A stretch of DNA of 64,000 nucleotides from contig CAWKMN010000003.1 in assembly GCA_963850765.1 (NCBI GenBank), positions 806,001-870,000 on the forward strand, written 5' to 3'. This DNA is from CAWKMN01 sp963850765. Lineage in GTDB: Bacteria; Chloroflexota; Anaerolineae; Aggregatilineales; Aggregatilineaceae. Below are positions 55,821-63,688 of this stretch, piece after piece. A program made the position numbers and the translations under genes. Numbering within the stretch: the first letter of the stretch is position 1; each line of letters starts with the position of its first letter. The notes beneath the pieces are model-generated. The model saw only the letters and a list, made by a program, of their open reading frames with translations. It did no database searches and had not been told where the DNA came from.

Positions 55821-57125
55821 ATGAACCGGCGTTGGCTGGCGCTCCTGGTGAGTGGTCTGTGCGTGGTGGCATTCCTTGGCGCGTGCAGTCCGCAGCCCGC
55901 GGCCGCGCCCCCGCCCACCCCGCCGCCTACCCCCGCCGACGAGATGATCCAGGTCAGCGGCCTGGCAGCAGCCGGCCCCCGCCTGAGCGTGACGCTGCCC
56001 CTGCTCAAGCTGAATAAACGCCAGCCCGAAGAAAAAGCGCAGCTCTTCGTGGTGATCGCCGATCCGAAAGGCACTTACTCCTACCTGCTGTATCCGGCGA
56101 ACGGGGCGGGTTACGCCACCGACCAGTTTGAACTGACCGACCATCCGCTCGAAATCAGCCTGAACGACCAGTCTACCCGCGTGACGCTGTGGATTGTGGC
56201 CGTCCACAACACGCGCTATTACGCCGCCGAGATGTTCGGCCTGGATGCGTTGGTGGCGAGTCTGGGACTCGGCTTTCAGAACTGGCTGGCCGAAGGTGAT
56301 CCGCAGGACGATCCGCTGGCCGCGGTGGTCAGCGCGTCCGACGGCGCGCTGTATGAATGGTTCGCCGGGATCGAGGTGCTCGGCCAGCAGATGATCACGT
56401 TTGAGGCGCAGAACGGTTGGAACGTCGGCCTCGATTCGCGGCTGTCACCCGATGGGGGGATCAACGCCGTGTACAGCGCGCACCATATGTCAGCGGACGA
56501 TGTCGCCCTGATCCCCACACCGACCCTGCTGGCGCTTCGTCCCGGTTACACGCTGCTGGTGGAGGATACGTTCGCCGGCGGCACCAGCACCCATAACTGG
56601 TTTGAGGATGGTGATGAGACCTACAGCAACCGGATCATCGACGGCGCATACGAGATCCGCCTCACCGCCATCACACAGCGCGATTTTGGCGTCTCGTGGG
56701 GATCGATCGAGGGCGAGCAGTTCAGTGATTACCTGCTGGAAGCCGAAGTATCGCTGCTCGACGAGGATGCGCCCAATGTCCAGTACGGGATCTGGTTCCA
56801 TTACCAGGACGATTATAACTTCATCTACTTTGGACTCTCGAACCGGGGCGAATACCGCGTGGCGGTCGTGCAGGATAACAGTACCCTGCGCGAGGTCAAA
56901 GGTTGGACGTCCCACCCGGCGATCCTCGCGGGGGCGGCGCGGAATCGCTTGCAGATCGAAGCGGCGGCTGACGGTGCCATTACTCTGAGCATCAACGGCG
57001 AATCGCTGCTGACCTTCAACGATCCAACCTATACGAGTGGATCGGTGGCGTTCTTCTGCCGATCGCAGACCATCCCCGTGACCTGCCGCCTTAACAACCT
57101 GCGGATCTGGCAGGCAGCGGAGTAA
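55821..57125 (+). CDS. Putative lipoprotein with C-terminal LamG/concanavalin-like domain
   Basis: The 434-residue protein has a lipoprotein signal: MNRRWLALLVSGLCVVAFLG then the lipobox Cys at 22 (LGAC). A Pro/Thr-rich linker follows (PPPTPPPTPADE). An N-terminal unknown domain spans ~40-235. A beta-sandwich domain (LLVEDTFAGGTSTHNWFEDG, YGIWFHYQDDYNFIYFGLSN, LRIWQ near the end) resembles family-16/DUF1080-type carbohydrate-binding folds. It is probably anchored outside the membrane. Thirteen nt separate it from the 1085-residue gene, so the two are likely co-expressed. Confidence 0.8.
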   Translation: MNRRWLALLVSGLCVVAFLGACSPQPAAAPPPTPPPTPADEMIQVSGLAAAGPRLSVTLPLLKLNKRQPEEKAQLFVVIADPKGTYSYLLYPANGAGYATDQFELTDHPLEISLNDQSTRVTLWIVAVHNTRYYAAEMFGLDALVASLGLGFQNWLAEGDPQDDPLAAVVSASDGALYEWFAGIEVLGQQMITFEAQNGWNVGLDSRLSPDGGINAVYSAHHMSADDVALIPTPTLLALRPGYTLLVEDTFAGGTSTHNWFEDGDETYSNRIIDGAYEIRLTAITQRDFGVSWGSIEGEQFSDYLLEAEVSLLDEDAPNVQYGIWFHYQDDYNFIYFGLSNRGEYRVAVVQDNSTLREVKGWTSHPAILAGAARNRLQIEAAADGAITLSINGESLLTFNDPTYTSGSVAFFCRSQTIPVTCRLNNLRIWQAAE

Positions 57126-57137
57126 GCGCGGCCACGC

Positions 57138-57953
57138 TCAAAGCGACAGCAGATGCGGCACCAGCAGCAGCAGCGTCCCCGCGCCGATCTGGCAGAAAAA
57201 GCTGGCCGCCAGTCCATGCCGGAAGTTGACGTAACTATAGAGGAAATTGAGCAGCACCAGCGCCGTGCCAAAGACCACACCCACCACCGGCGTATCCCCC
57301 AGGTTCAGATGCGGGAAAAACATCAGCATGGACCAGAGGCTCGCCAGCAGCGCCACGACCGGAATCGAATGGACGCGCTGCATTGCCCCGCGGAAAAACA
57401 GCAATTCCGCTACCGGCATGACAAACACGGTCGTCTGAAAGATCCACGTATCCAGCAGCGCGCGCTCGGCGTCAGCCGCGCCAAACAGCCGATCGGACGC
57501 CGTCGCCAGCGTGTGCAAATCGGCAAAGACAAGCGCTCCGCCCGTAAACAGCCCCAATCCGATCCCCCACATCAGATCGCCGGGATCGGTGACTTTCAGC
57601 CGGATGCCGCTGCCGATCAACACGGCCATGCCGCCCATCGCCGCCAGAAACGCCCACAGCACCACATACCGCACGTTCGCCTGGATCGGCGTCAGGCCCA
57701 CACTGAGCGCCATCGCCATGATGTACCCGAAGATCGGGTCGAGATCCTGGCGGGTGCGGCGCGATTGGGCGTCATCGGACTCGGATCCGGTTTCATCCAG
57801 CCATTCATCCGACGGTGTTTCCTCGTGCAGCGGGATCGCCTGGGGCGGATGGCCGACGCGCAAGCCTCGGTCGCGCGGCACCATCGGGCGGCGGGGTTCG
57901 GCATCAGTTTCGGGCGGTGCGGACTCCGCCGGTTCGGGGGCAGATGGATTCAA
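57138..57953 (-). CDS. Polytopic membrane protein, CPBP-like
   Basis: The 271-residue protein has an acidic, Pro-rich cytoplasmic N-terminus of ~70 residues, then about six membrane helices. PVAELLFFRGAMQRVHSIPV and SMLMFFPHLNLG resemble motifs 1 and 2 of CPBP intramembrane proteases (Abi/Rce1 family), but the first motif retains only one of the two Glu (AELLFFR rather than EExxxR). Protease activity is therefore uncertain. It overlaps the threonine aldolase stop-start by 4 nt, so it is co-translated with that gene. Confidence 0.65.
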   Translation of the reverse strand: MNPSAPEPAESAPPETDAEPRRPMVPRDRGLRVGHPPQAIPLHEETPSDEWLDETGSESDDAQSRRTRQDLDPIFGYIMAMALSVGLTPIQANVRYVVLWAFLAAMGGMAVLIGSGIRLKVTDPGDLMWGIGLGLFTGGALVFADLHTLATASDRLFGAADAERALLDTWIFQTTVFVMPVAELLFFRGAMQRVHSIPVVALLASLWSMLMFFPHLNLGDTPVVGVVFGTALVLLNFLYSYVNFRHGLAASFFCQIGAGTLLLLVPHLLSL

Positions 57954-58987
57954 CGCAGTTCCTCTTGAATGGCGGCCAGTACGCGCTCAACATCCTCATG
58001 CGTGATCCAGTAGTGCAGCACCGCGCGGAAACGGTACTCGTCCATGTCCATGATCTGAATCTGATGCGCGGCCAGGCGTTCGGCCAGTTCCGGGGCCGTC
58101 ATGCCGGCATCTTTGCGCAGGCCGAAGAAGACCATGTTGGTCTGCACCCGGCTGAGGTCGATCTCGATCTGGGGCAGATCGGCCAGCCCTTCGGCCAGCC
58201 GCCGCGCGTTGGCATGATCCTCGTGCAGACGCAGCGTCATCTTGTCCAGCGCGATCAATCCCGCCGCCGCCAGAATACCTGCCTGACGCATCCCGCCGCC
58301 AAGCATCTTACGGATGCGCCGCGCCCGTTCGATATAGTCGTGAGAGCCGACCAGCACCGATCCCACCGGCGCGCACAATCCCTTGGACAGGCAGAAGGTC
58401 ACGCTGTCTGCCGCTTCGACCAGCGCCGCCACGTCACAGTTCAGCGCCGTCGCCGCGTTAAAAATCCGCGCGCCGTCGATATGCAGGGCCAGCCCGTGGT
58501 CGCGCGCGATCTGACCCACGGCATCGATGTAATCCTTCGGCACCGGGATGCCGCCCACCGTTCCCTGCGTATTTTCCAGAGCGATCAGCCGCGTGATGGG
58601 CATGTGGGCATTATCGGGACGGATCGCGCCGCGAATATCCTCCAGGCGCAGGGTCCCGTCCGGCTGGACCGGCAGCGGATAGGGATGCACGCCGCCCAGC
58701 GCCGCGATCCCGCCCGCCTCATAGACAAACGTGTGTGCCTTGTTGCCCAGGATGATCTCGTCGCCACGCCCGCAGTGCGCCAGCACGCCGACGAGGTTGC
58801 CCATCGTGCCGCTGGCGACGAACAGCCCGGCCTCTTTGCCCAGGCGGGCGGCGGCTTTCGCTTCCAGGCGGTTAACCGTCGGATCCTCGCCAAACACATC
58901 GTCACCGACCGGCGCTTCGGCCATTGCCTGACGCATTTCCGGCGTCGGCCAGCTTACCGTGTCGCTTCGCAGATCAATCGTATCCAT
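57950..58987 (-). CDS. ltaE: Low-specificity L-threonine aldolase
   Basis: The 345-residue protein has IDLRSDTVSWPTPEMRQAMA, VGDDVFGEDPTVNRLE, LFVASGTMGNLVGVLAHCGR, LIALENTQGTVGGIPVP, LHIDGARIFNAATALN and VTFCLSKGLCAPVGSVLVG with the PLP Lys. These define the beta-eliminating-lyase/threonine aldolase family. It splits L-threonine or L-allo-threonine into glycine and acetaldehyde. ATG 58987. Confidence 0.95.
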   Translation of the reverse strand: MDTIDLRSDTVSWPTPEMRQAMAEAPVGDDVFGEDPTVNRLEAKAAARLGKEAGLFVASGTMGNLVGVLAHCGRGDEIILGNKAHTFVYEAGGIAALGGVHPYPLPVQPDGTLRLEDIRGAIRPDNAHMPITRLIALENTQGTVGGIPVPKDYIDAVGQIARDHGLALHIDGARIFNAATALNCDVAALVEAADSVTFCLSKGLCAPVGSVLVGSHDYIERARRIRKMLGGGMRQAGILAAAGLIALDKMTLRLHEDHANARRLAEGLADLPQIEIDLSRVQTNMVFFGLRKDAGMTAPELAERLAAHQIQIMDMDEYRFRAVLHYWITHEDVERVLAAIQEELR

Positions 58988-59002
58988 TCAAAGTCTCTCC
59001 GC

Positions 59003-59034
59003 AAAAAGTCGCCCGACGTGACAGCACGCCGGGC
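59003..59034 (-). terminator. Intrinsic terminator after the small membrane gene
   Basis: On the minus strand GCCCG-G-CGTG, loop CTGT, CACG-T-CGGGC, then GACTTTTTGC. It lies 30 nt after the stop at 59064. Confidence 0.85.
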
Positions 59035-59063
59035 GGCACATAATGCGCTAAACGATGTCCTCA

Positions 59064-59282
59064 CTAATTCACAGCCGACAGCAGCCCGCAGAGCAAACAG
59101 CACCCCGTCACCAGCAGAAAGCCGATAATCGGGATCGTCGTCGCCGTGATATAGGCGGCGGGCAGAAAGAACAGAATCCGCGCGATGTTGGCGACCCATT
59201 CCGGCACTTCTTCAGCGTCGGCATACTCGGTCGGCGCGCCGACATATTCGATCTCGTCCGGTTCCTGATGGGGCTGGCTCAT
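59064..59282 (-). CDS. Small membrane protein of unknown function
   Basis: The 72-residue protein starts at ATG 59282 behind GGGAG. It has an acidic N-terminus (PHQEPDEIEYVGAPTEYADA) and one or two hydrophobic segments (IARILFFLPAAYITATTIPI, IGFLLVTGCCLLCGLL). It has its own terminator. It lies between the nitrilase-like and aldolase genes. Confidence 0.6.
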   Translation of the reverse strand: MSQPHQEPDEIEYVGAPTEYADAEEVPEWVANIARILFFLPAAYITATTIPIIGFLLVTGCCLLCGLLSAVN

Positions 59283-59334
59283 CGGCTGCTCTCCCGACGG
59301 TGATTGGCTTCCAACCTGCTTCACACACTGCTGC

Positions 59335-59363
59335 GCAGGGGCATATCACGATATGCCCCCTAC
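59335..59363. repeat. 28-nt dispersed palindrome, family A copy 4
   Basis: GCAGGGGCATAT, CACG, ATATGCCCC, CTAC, with one extra C. It lies 11 nt past the nitrilase-like stop on the minus strand. Confidence 0.8.
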
Positions 59364-59374
59364 CGGATCGATGC

Positions 59375-60247
59375 TTAATAGCGCTTGACCAGGGAACGAT
59401 ATACGGTGGGATGCCGCGATTGTAGCGTCTGGTACTCCTCACGGCACTTGCGCACCTCGTCCAGATCGATCCGCGCCACGGCGTACCCTTCGCGCGGCTC
59501 TTTGCTTTCTTTGGTCTGCTCTTTGCTGCCTTCAGCCGGAGTTTCTTTCTCGTCGGTGGGAGCCAGCGTGGCGTAGGTTTTGCCGCGCGGCCCGACGATC
59601 ATACTCTCGCCGCCGAAATTGAGCGTCACATCCTCGCCCACGCGGTTAGCCGCCGCGACATACAGCGCATTTTCAAACGCCCGCGCGCGCACATAGGTCC
59701 GCCACTCTTCCATCTGCGTGGTTTCCCAGTTCGCCAGCACGCACAGCAGTTCGGCGCCATCCAGCGTCAGCGAGCGCGCCACTTCGGGGAACGCCAGATC
59801 CCAACCGAGCAGCAGCCCAACCTGGCCGATCTCAGTTTCGATCACCGGCAGGCGGAAGCCCTCGCGAAAAGCCATGCGTTCTTCGCCGCGCAGGTGGATC
59901 TTGTTATAGCTGCCCAGCATCTCACCGTCCGGCCCGACCAGCACGGCCGTGTTGTACAGTACGCTCTCGACCTTTTCTTTTGTTACCATGCCGAACGCGA
60001 TGTACACGCCGAACTCTGCCGCCCGCTGCGACATCAGGTTCACCGTCGGGCCGGGGATGCGCTGCGCCAGCTCGGTAAAGCGCACGCCCAGTTCGTTACC
60101 ACTGGTGGTCAGTTCGGGGAAAACGATCAGATCGACTTTCTGCTGCGACGCGATCTTTGATACAAAGTCCGACATCTTGACGAGGTTATCTTCCGACTCC
60201 CCGAGCGCCGGTTTCATTTGAACAGTTGCAATCGTGATTTCACGCAT
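59375..60247 (-). CDS. Nitrilase/carbon-nitrogen hydrolase-fold protein lacking the catalytic cysteine
   Basis: The 290-residue protein follows the nitrilase superfamily: ITIATVQMKPALGESEDNL, LIVFPELTTSGN with Glu45, GSYNKIHLRGEERMAFREG with Lys116, and VGLLLGWDLAFPEVARSLTL. At the nucleophile position, normally Cys in IC-x-D or CWDLAFPE, residue 148 is Gly (codon GGT). YVRARAFENALYVAAANRVG and GGESMIVGPRG are intact. Residues ~229-253 are a Glu/Lys/Ser-rich insertion. With no Cys it cannot use the usual thioester mechanism. It may be a pseudo-enzyme, or a single-base change has occurred. ATG 60247. Confidence 0.88.
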   Translation of the reverse strand: MREITIATVQMKPALGESEDNLVKMSDFVSKIASQQKVDLIVFPELTTSGNELGVRFTELAQRIPGPTVNLMSQRAAEFGVYIAFGMVTKEKVESVLYNTAVLVGPDGEMLGSYNKIHLRGEERMAFREGFRLPVIETEIGQVGLLLGWDLAFPEVARSLTLDGAELLCVLANWETTQMEEWRTYVRARAFENALYVAAANRVGEDVTLNFGGESMIVGPRGKTYATLAPTDEKETPAEGSKEQTKESKEPREGYAVARIDLDEVRKCREEYQTLQSRHPTVYRSLVKRY

Positions 60248-60346
60248 GGATTTTCCTCAAATTCAGGGATGATCAGGTATTCATGTGACCGGGATTCATT
60301 AATGGTTTAATGTAGCGCCAAAACAGCCCAAATGCAAATCCGTTCC

Positions 60347-61264
60347 TCAGCGCGGCAGCTTCTCCAACACGTTGCGCAGCGAGGCCGGCAGCGGCGATTC
60401 GACGGACAGCGTTTCTCCCGTGGCGGGCTGGATGAATGTGATCGCGGCCGCGTGCAGAAAATAGCGCTTCATCTTGATGCGCTGTTTGCGCGGCCCATAG
60501 ACGTTATCGCCCACCACCGGGCAGCCGATAAACGCCAGATGCACGCGGATCTGGTGTGTGCGCCCGGACTGGGGATACACATCCAGCAAACTGTGATAGG
60601 CGTAGGTTTCGCGCACACGGTATTCGGTGGAGGCTTCGCGGCCGTCGCGCGATACGGCCATGCGCTTACGCTGCTGCGGATCGCGGCCAATCGGCGCGTC
60701 GATCAAGCCTTCGGGCGTCTGCGGCATGCCTTCCACCAGCGCGATATAGTGCTTCTTGACGGCGCGCGTTTTGAACTGCGCCCGCAGTTGTTCCAGGGCT
60801 TCCGCCGTCTTGGCGATCAGGATCACGCCAGACGTTTCTTTGTCCAGGCGATGCACGATCCCGGCGCGGTCCGGCTCGCTGAAGGTCGCGATCCCCGGCC
60901 AGCGCGCCAGCACGGCATTGACCAGCGTGCCAGATGTATGCCCCAATGCCGGATGGACCACCATGCCCGCCGGTTTATCCACGACCGCAACCTGATCATC
61001 CTCGTAGAGAATGACCAGCGGGATCGTTTCGGCTTTGGCTTCCTGGTCGGTTTCGACCGCCGGCAACTGGACTCGGATCGTCTCGCCGCCTTCAAGCCGG
61101 TGCGACGCCTTGACCGGGCGATCATTGACCATCACCCGCCCATCGTGGATCAGGTTTTGCACCTGCACCCGCGATAACGCCGCAAAATGCGCCGCGAGAG
61201 CTTTATCGAGCCGTTCGCCGGCCGCGTCGGAGATAAATTCAACTGTCTGATGTTCGTCGCTCAT
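60347..61264 (-). CDS. rluD: 23S rRNA pseudouridine synthase, RluD/RluA family
   Basis: The 305-residue protein has an N-terminal S4 RNA-binding domain (ERLDKALAAHFAALSRVQVQ, LIHDGRVMVNDRPVKASHRL) and the RluA catalytic domain (VAVVDKPAGMVVHPALGHTS, AGIVHRLDKETSGVILIAKT with the catalytic Asp, YPQSGRTHQIRVHLAFIGCP). RluD-type enzymes modify uridines of 23S rRNA. ATG 61264. The 99-nt gap to the nitrilase-like gene holds nothing recognisable. Confidence 0.93.
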   Translation of the reverse strand: MSDEHQTVEFISDAAGERLDKALAAHFAALSRVQVQNLIHDGRVMVNDRPVKASHRLEGGETIRVQLPAVETDQEAKAETIPLVILYEDDQVAVVDKPAGMVVHPALGHTSGTLVNAVLARWPGIATFSEPDRAGIVHRLDKETSGVILIAKTAEALEQLRAQFKTRAVKKHYIALVEGMPQTPEGLIDAPIGRDPQQRKRMAVSRDGREASTEYRVRETYAYHSLLDVYPQSGRTHQIRVHLAFIGCPVVGDNVYGPRKQRIKMKRYFLHAAAITFIQPATGETLSVESPLPASLRNVLEKLPR

Positions 61265-61334
61265 GGTTTGCTTTCGCCTGACCGCGCGCTAAAATGCCTG
61301 CGGCCCTTATCTCAACATGAAGGAGTGCGCCATC

Positions 61335-61907
61335 ATGGCCCCTGCTGACCGTCCGGTATCCGAAAACACCTTTCGCGTCCGTTACGCCGAAACCGACTCG
61401 ATGGCGATCACGCACCATTCCAATTATATCGTTTACTTCGAAGAAGCCCGCAGCCACTATTCGCGCGAAGCGGGCGCGGATTACGCCGAATTCGAGCGCA
61501 GCGGCTACTGGCTGACTGTGGCCGAAGTCCACGCGCGCTATATCGTCCCGACGCACTACGCCCAGTTGATCACGGCCCGCTGCTGGATCGAAGACCTCAA
61601 GAGCCGGACAATCATGTTCGGCTATGAGATCGTGGACGCCGAGACGCGGCAGGTCTGCGTAACCGGCTATTCGAAGCACGTTTGCATCAACCACGACGGG
61701 CGCGTGAGCAAGATCCCCGAAAACTGGCTGAGCCGGATGAAAAACGGCCTGCCGGAAGCCGCCATAACCCTTACAGCGGCACGACCTGCCCCATCGCGGT
61801 TACATCATAACCGGGCTGCGCGGCCACCGCTGCCCGGAACTCGTCATCGGCCAGCAGCGCCAGCACGTGCCGGATCATCGGCAGATCGACAAATTCGGCC
61901 GGGATGA
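61335..61907 (+). CDS. Acyl-CoA thioesterase, YbgC/4-hydroxybenzoyl-CoA type; 3' end probably frameshifted
   Basis: ATG 61335 has AAGGAG at good spacing. FRVRYAETDSMAITHHSNYI and VYFEEARSHYSRE match the YbgC/4HBT hotdog family (acid at the D-x-M-x-x-x-HHSNY site). The conserved domain ends near residue 140 (ENWLSRMKNGLPEAA). The open frame runs on as Arg/Pro-rich residues to 61907, antisense to the next gene by 137 nt. A TAA in another frame at ~61765 gives the normal length, so one indel near 61760 probably hides the true stop. Confidence 0.8.
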   Translation: MAPADRPVSENTFRVRYAETDSMAITHHSNYIVYFEEARSHYSREAGADYAEFERSGYWLTVAEVHARYIVPTHYAQLITARCWIEDLKSRTIMFGYEIVDAETRQVCVTGYSKHVCINHDGRVSKIPENWLSRMKNGLPEAAITLTAARPAPSRLHHNRAARPPLPGTRHRPAAPARAGSSADRQIRPG

Positions 61908-63688
61908 CCAGATCGTATCGCTCGCGCGCCACGGGGATAAAGTCCAGATTCAGCGCCAGCGCCGCGCTGCGGATGCCCATCCCCGCGTCCGCGCTGCCGG
62001 ATGCGACCGCCGCGGCCACCGCCAGATGTGTATATTCTTCGCGCTCGTAGCCGTTCACCGCTGCCGGATCGATGCCGCGCTGCGCCAACTCATAATCGAG
62101 CAGCACCCGCGTCCCCGCGCCCGGCTGCCGGTTCACATAGCGCAGGCGGGGCAGATCGTCGAGCGACTCCACGTGGAGCGGGTTGCCCGGCGCGACCATC
62201 AAGCCCTGCTCGCGGTGCGCGAACGTGACGATCCGCACCGGCTTGTCGCCCAGCGTGCGGCGGATGTATGCCACGTTGTAATCGCCGGTTTCGGGATCGA
62301 GCAGGTGCGTCCCGGAAAGATGCGCCTCAGCCGCGCTTCTGCGCAACCAGCCCGCCCAGGCTGCCCACATTGGCCGACGCCAACCGGTAGCCCGGAAAAC
62401 GCACGGCGAGATACTGTCCCAACAGGTCGAGCATGGGATCGTGACTGCCCACGACAACCACCGTCCGCGCGATGTCTTCCGCCGGACGGTACAGCAGCAC
62501 TTCGACCTCGCTGCCGATATTCAGCCCTTCGCTGAAGCGTGGAATGTGCAGCAGGCCATCGGCGCGCACCAGCGATGTGATCACCCCCGCCCCACGTGCC
62601 AGCGGCGTCACCAGGGTGCGATCGCCCACCTGTCCCACCGTGACGCGCACAAAATCATCATCCCCGGTGGGTGACACCACTTTGCGGGTCAGTGTGGCGC
62701 GGATACGCGCGTGGCGCGGCGGAGTCTGGCCCAGCCAGCGATAGAGCAGCGGCCGCACAAAGATCTCGCCGGTCAGCGCCGCGGAGACAGGATACCCCGG
62801 CACGCCGATCACCGGGACATCGTGTACCATGCCCATGATCACCGGGTGGCCCGGCCGCACCGCCACGCCATGGACCAGCAGCGTGCCCAACGCGCGAACC
62901 GCGCGCGCGGTGAAATCCTTCGAACCCGCCGAGGAACCGGCCAGCACCAACACCAGATCGTGATCGGCGCACGCTTCCCGAATCGCCGCCTGGATCGCAT
63001 CCGGATCGTCGGGCAGGGCCGCCCACCGGGTGAAGATCCCCCCCGCCTCGCGCACCTGCGCGCCCAACACGATGCTGTTGTATTCGATCACCGCGCCCGC
63101 CAGCGGACTCTCCCCCGGCGGCACCAGTTCGGAGCCGGTGGGCAGGATCGCGACGCGCGGGCAGCGGCGGACGAGCACCTCTGTGTGTCCGCACCCGGCC
63201 ATCGCGCCAAGATCGGGCGGGCGCAGGCGGTGGTTGGCGGGCAGGATTAGCTCCGTCGCGACCATGTCTTCGCCCATCATGCGCACGTGCTGCCAGGGCA
63301 CCACCGGCGCGCGGATCTCGATCTGGTCATCGCCGACCGGCTGCGTCTGTTCGATCATGATCACGGCGTTCGTGTCATCGGGCAGCGGCGCGCCTGTATT
63401 GACCGGGACCGCCTGATCCGCCACATGCAGCCGGAGCGGACGCGTTTCCGTCGCGCCGAGCGTATCGACCGCCCGCACGGCGTAGCCATCCATCGCGGAC
63501 GCGTGGTAGTGCGGCGAGCTGATCTTGGCCCAGACCGGCTCGGCGGTGATCCGCCCCAGCGCCTCGTCCAGCGATACACGCTCACCCGGCAGCGGCGATC
63601 CTTTGCCGGCGCTGTCGAGCGCGGCTTGGAGGCGGGCCTGCGCCTCGTCCATGGGGATATCTTCGAGATAGATATTTCGCTCGTCCAT
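61771..63688 (-). CDS. MoeA-type molybdopterin molybdotransferase with C-terminal substrate-binding domain, one frameshift
   Basis: The merged length is ~638 residues. The N-terminal ~410 are MoeA: SLDEALGRITAEPVWAKISS, PHYHASAMDGYAVRA, NTGAPLPDDTNAVIMIEQTQ, RMMGEDMVATELILPANHRL, VAILPTGSELVPPGES, VLAGSSAGSKDFTARAV and GVPGYPVSAALTGEIFVRPL. The C-terminal ~220 form a periplasmic-binding-protein-like domain (TVVVVGSHDPMLDLLGQYLA, then after a frameshift near 62335 LSGTHLLDPETGDYNVAYIR, RYVNRQPGAGTRVLLDYELA), as in COG1910/PBP-fused MoeA proteins. It inserts Mo or W into adenylylated molybdopterin; the tail may bind the oxyanion. It overlaps the next MoeA gene as TGATG. Confidence 0.9.

Noticed and set aside
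61771..61907. Genuine 137-nt overlap of two convergent coding regions
   Set aside because: The thioesterase tail past residue ~145 is Arg/Pro-rich and non-conserved. A stop in another frame gives the family length, so an indel is simpler.
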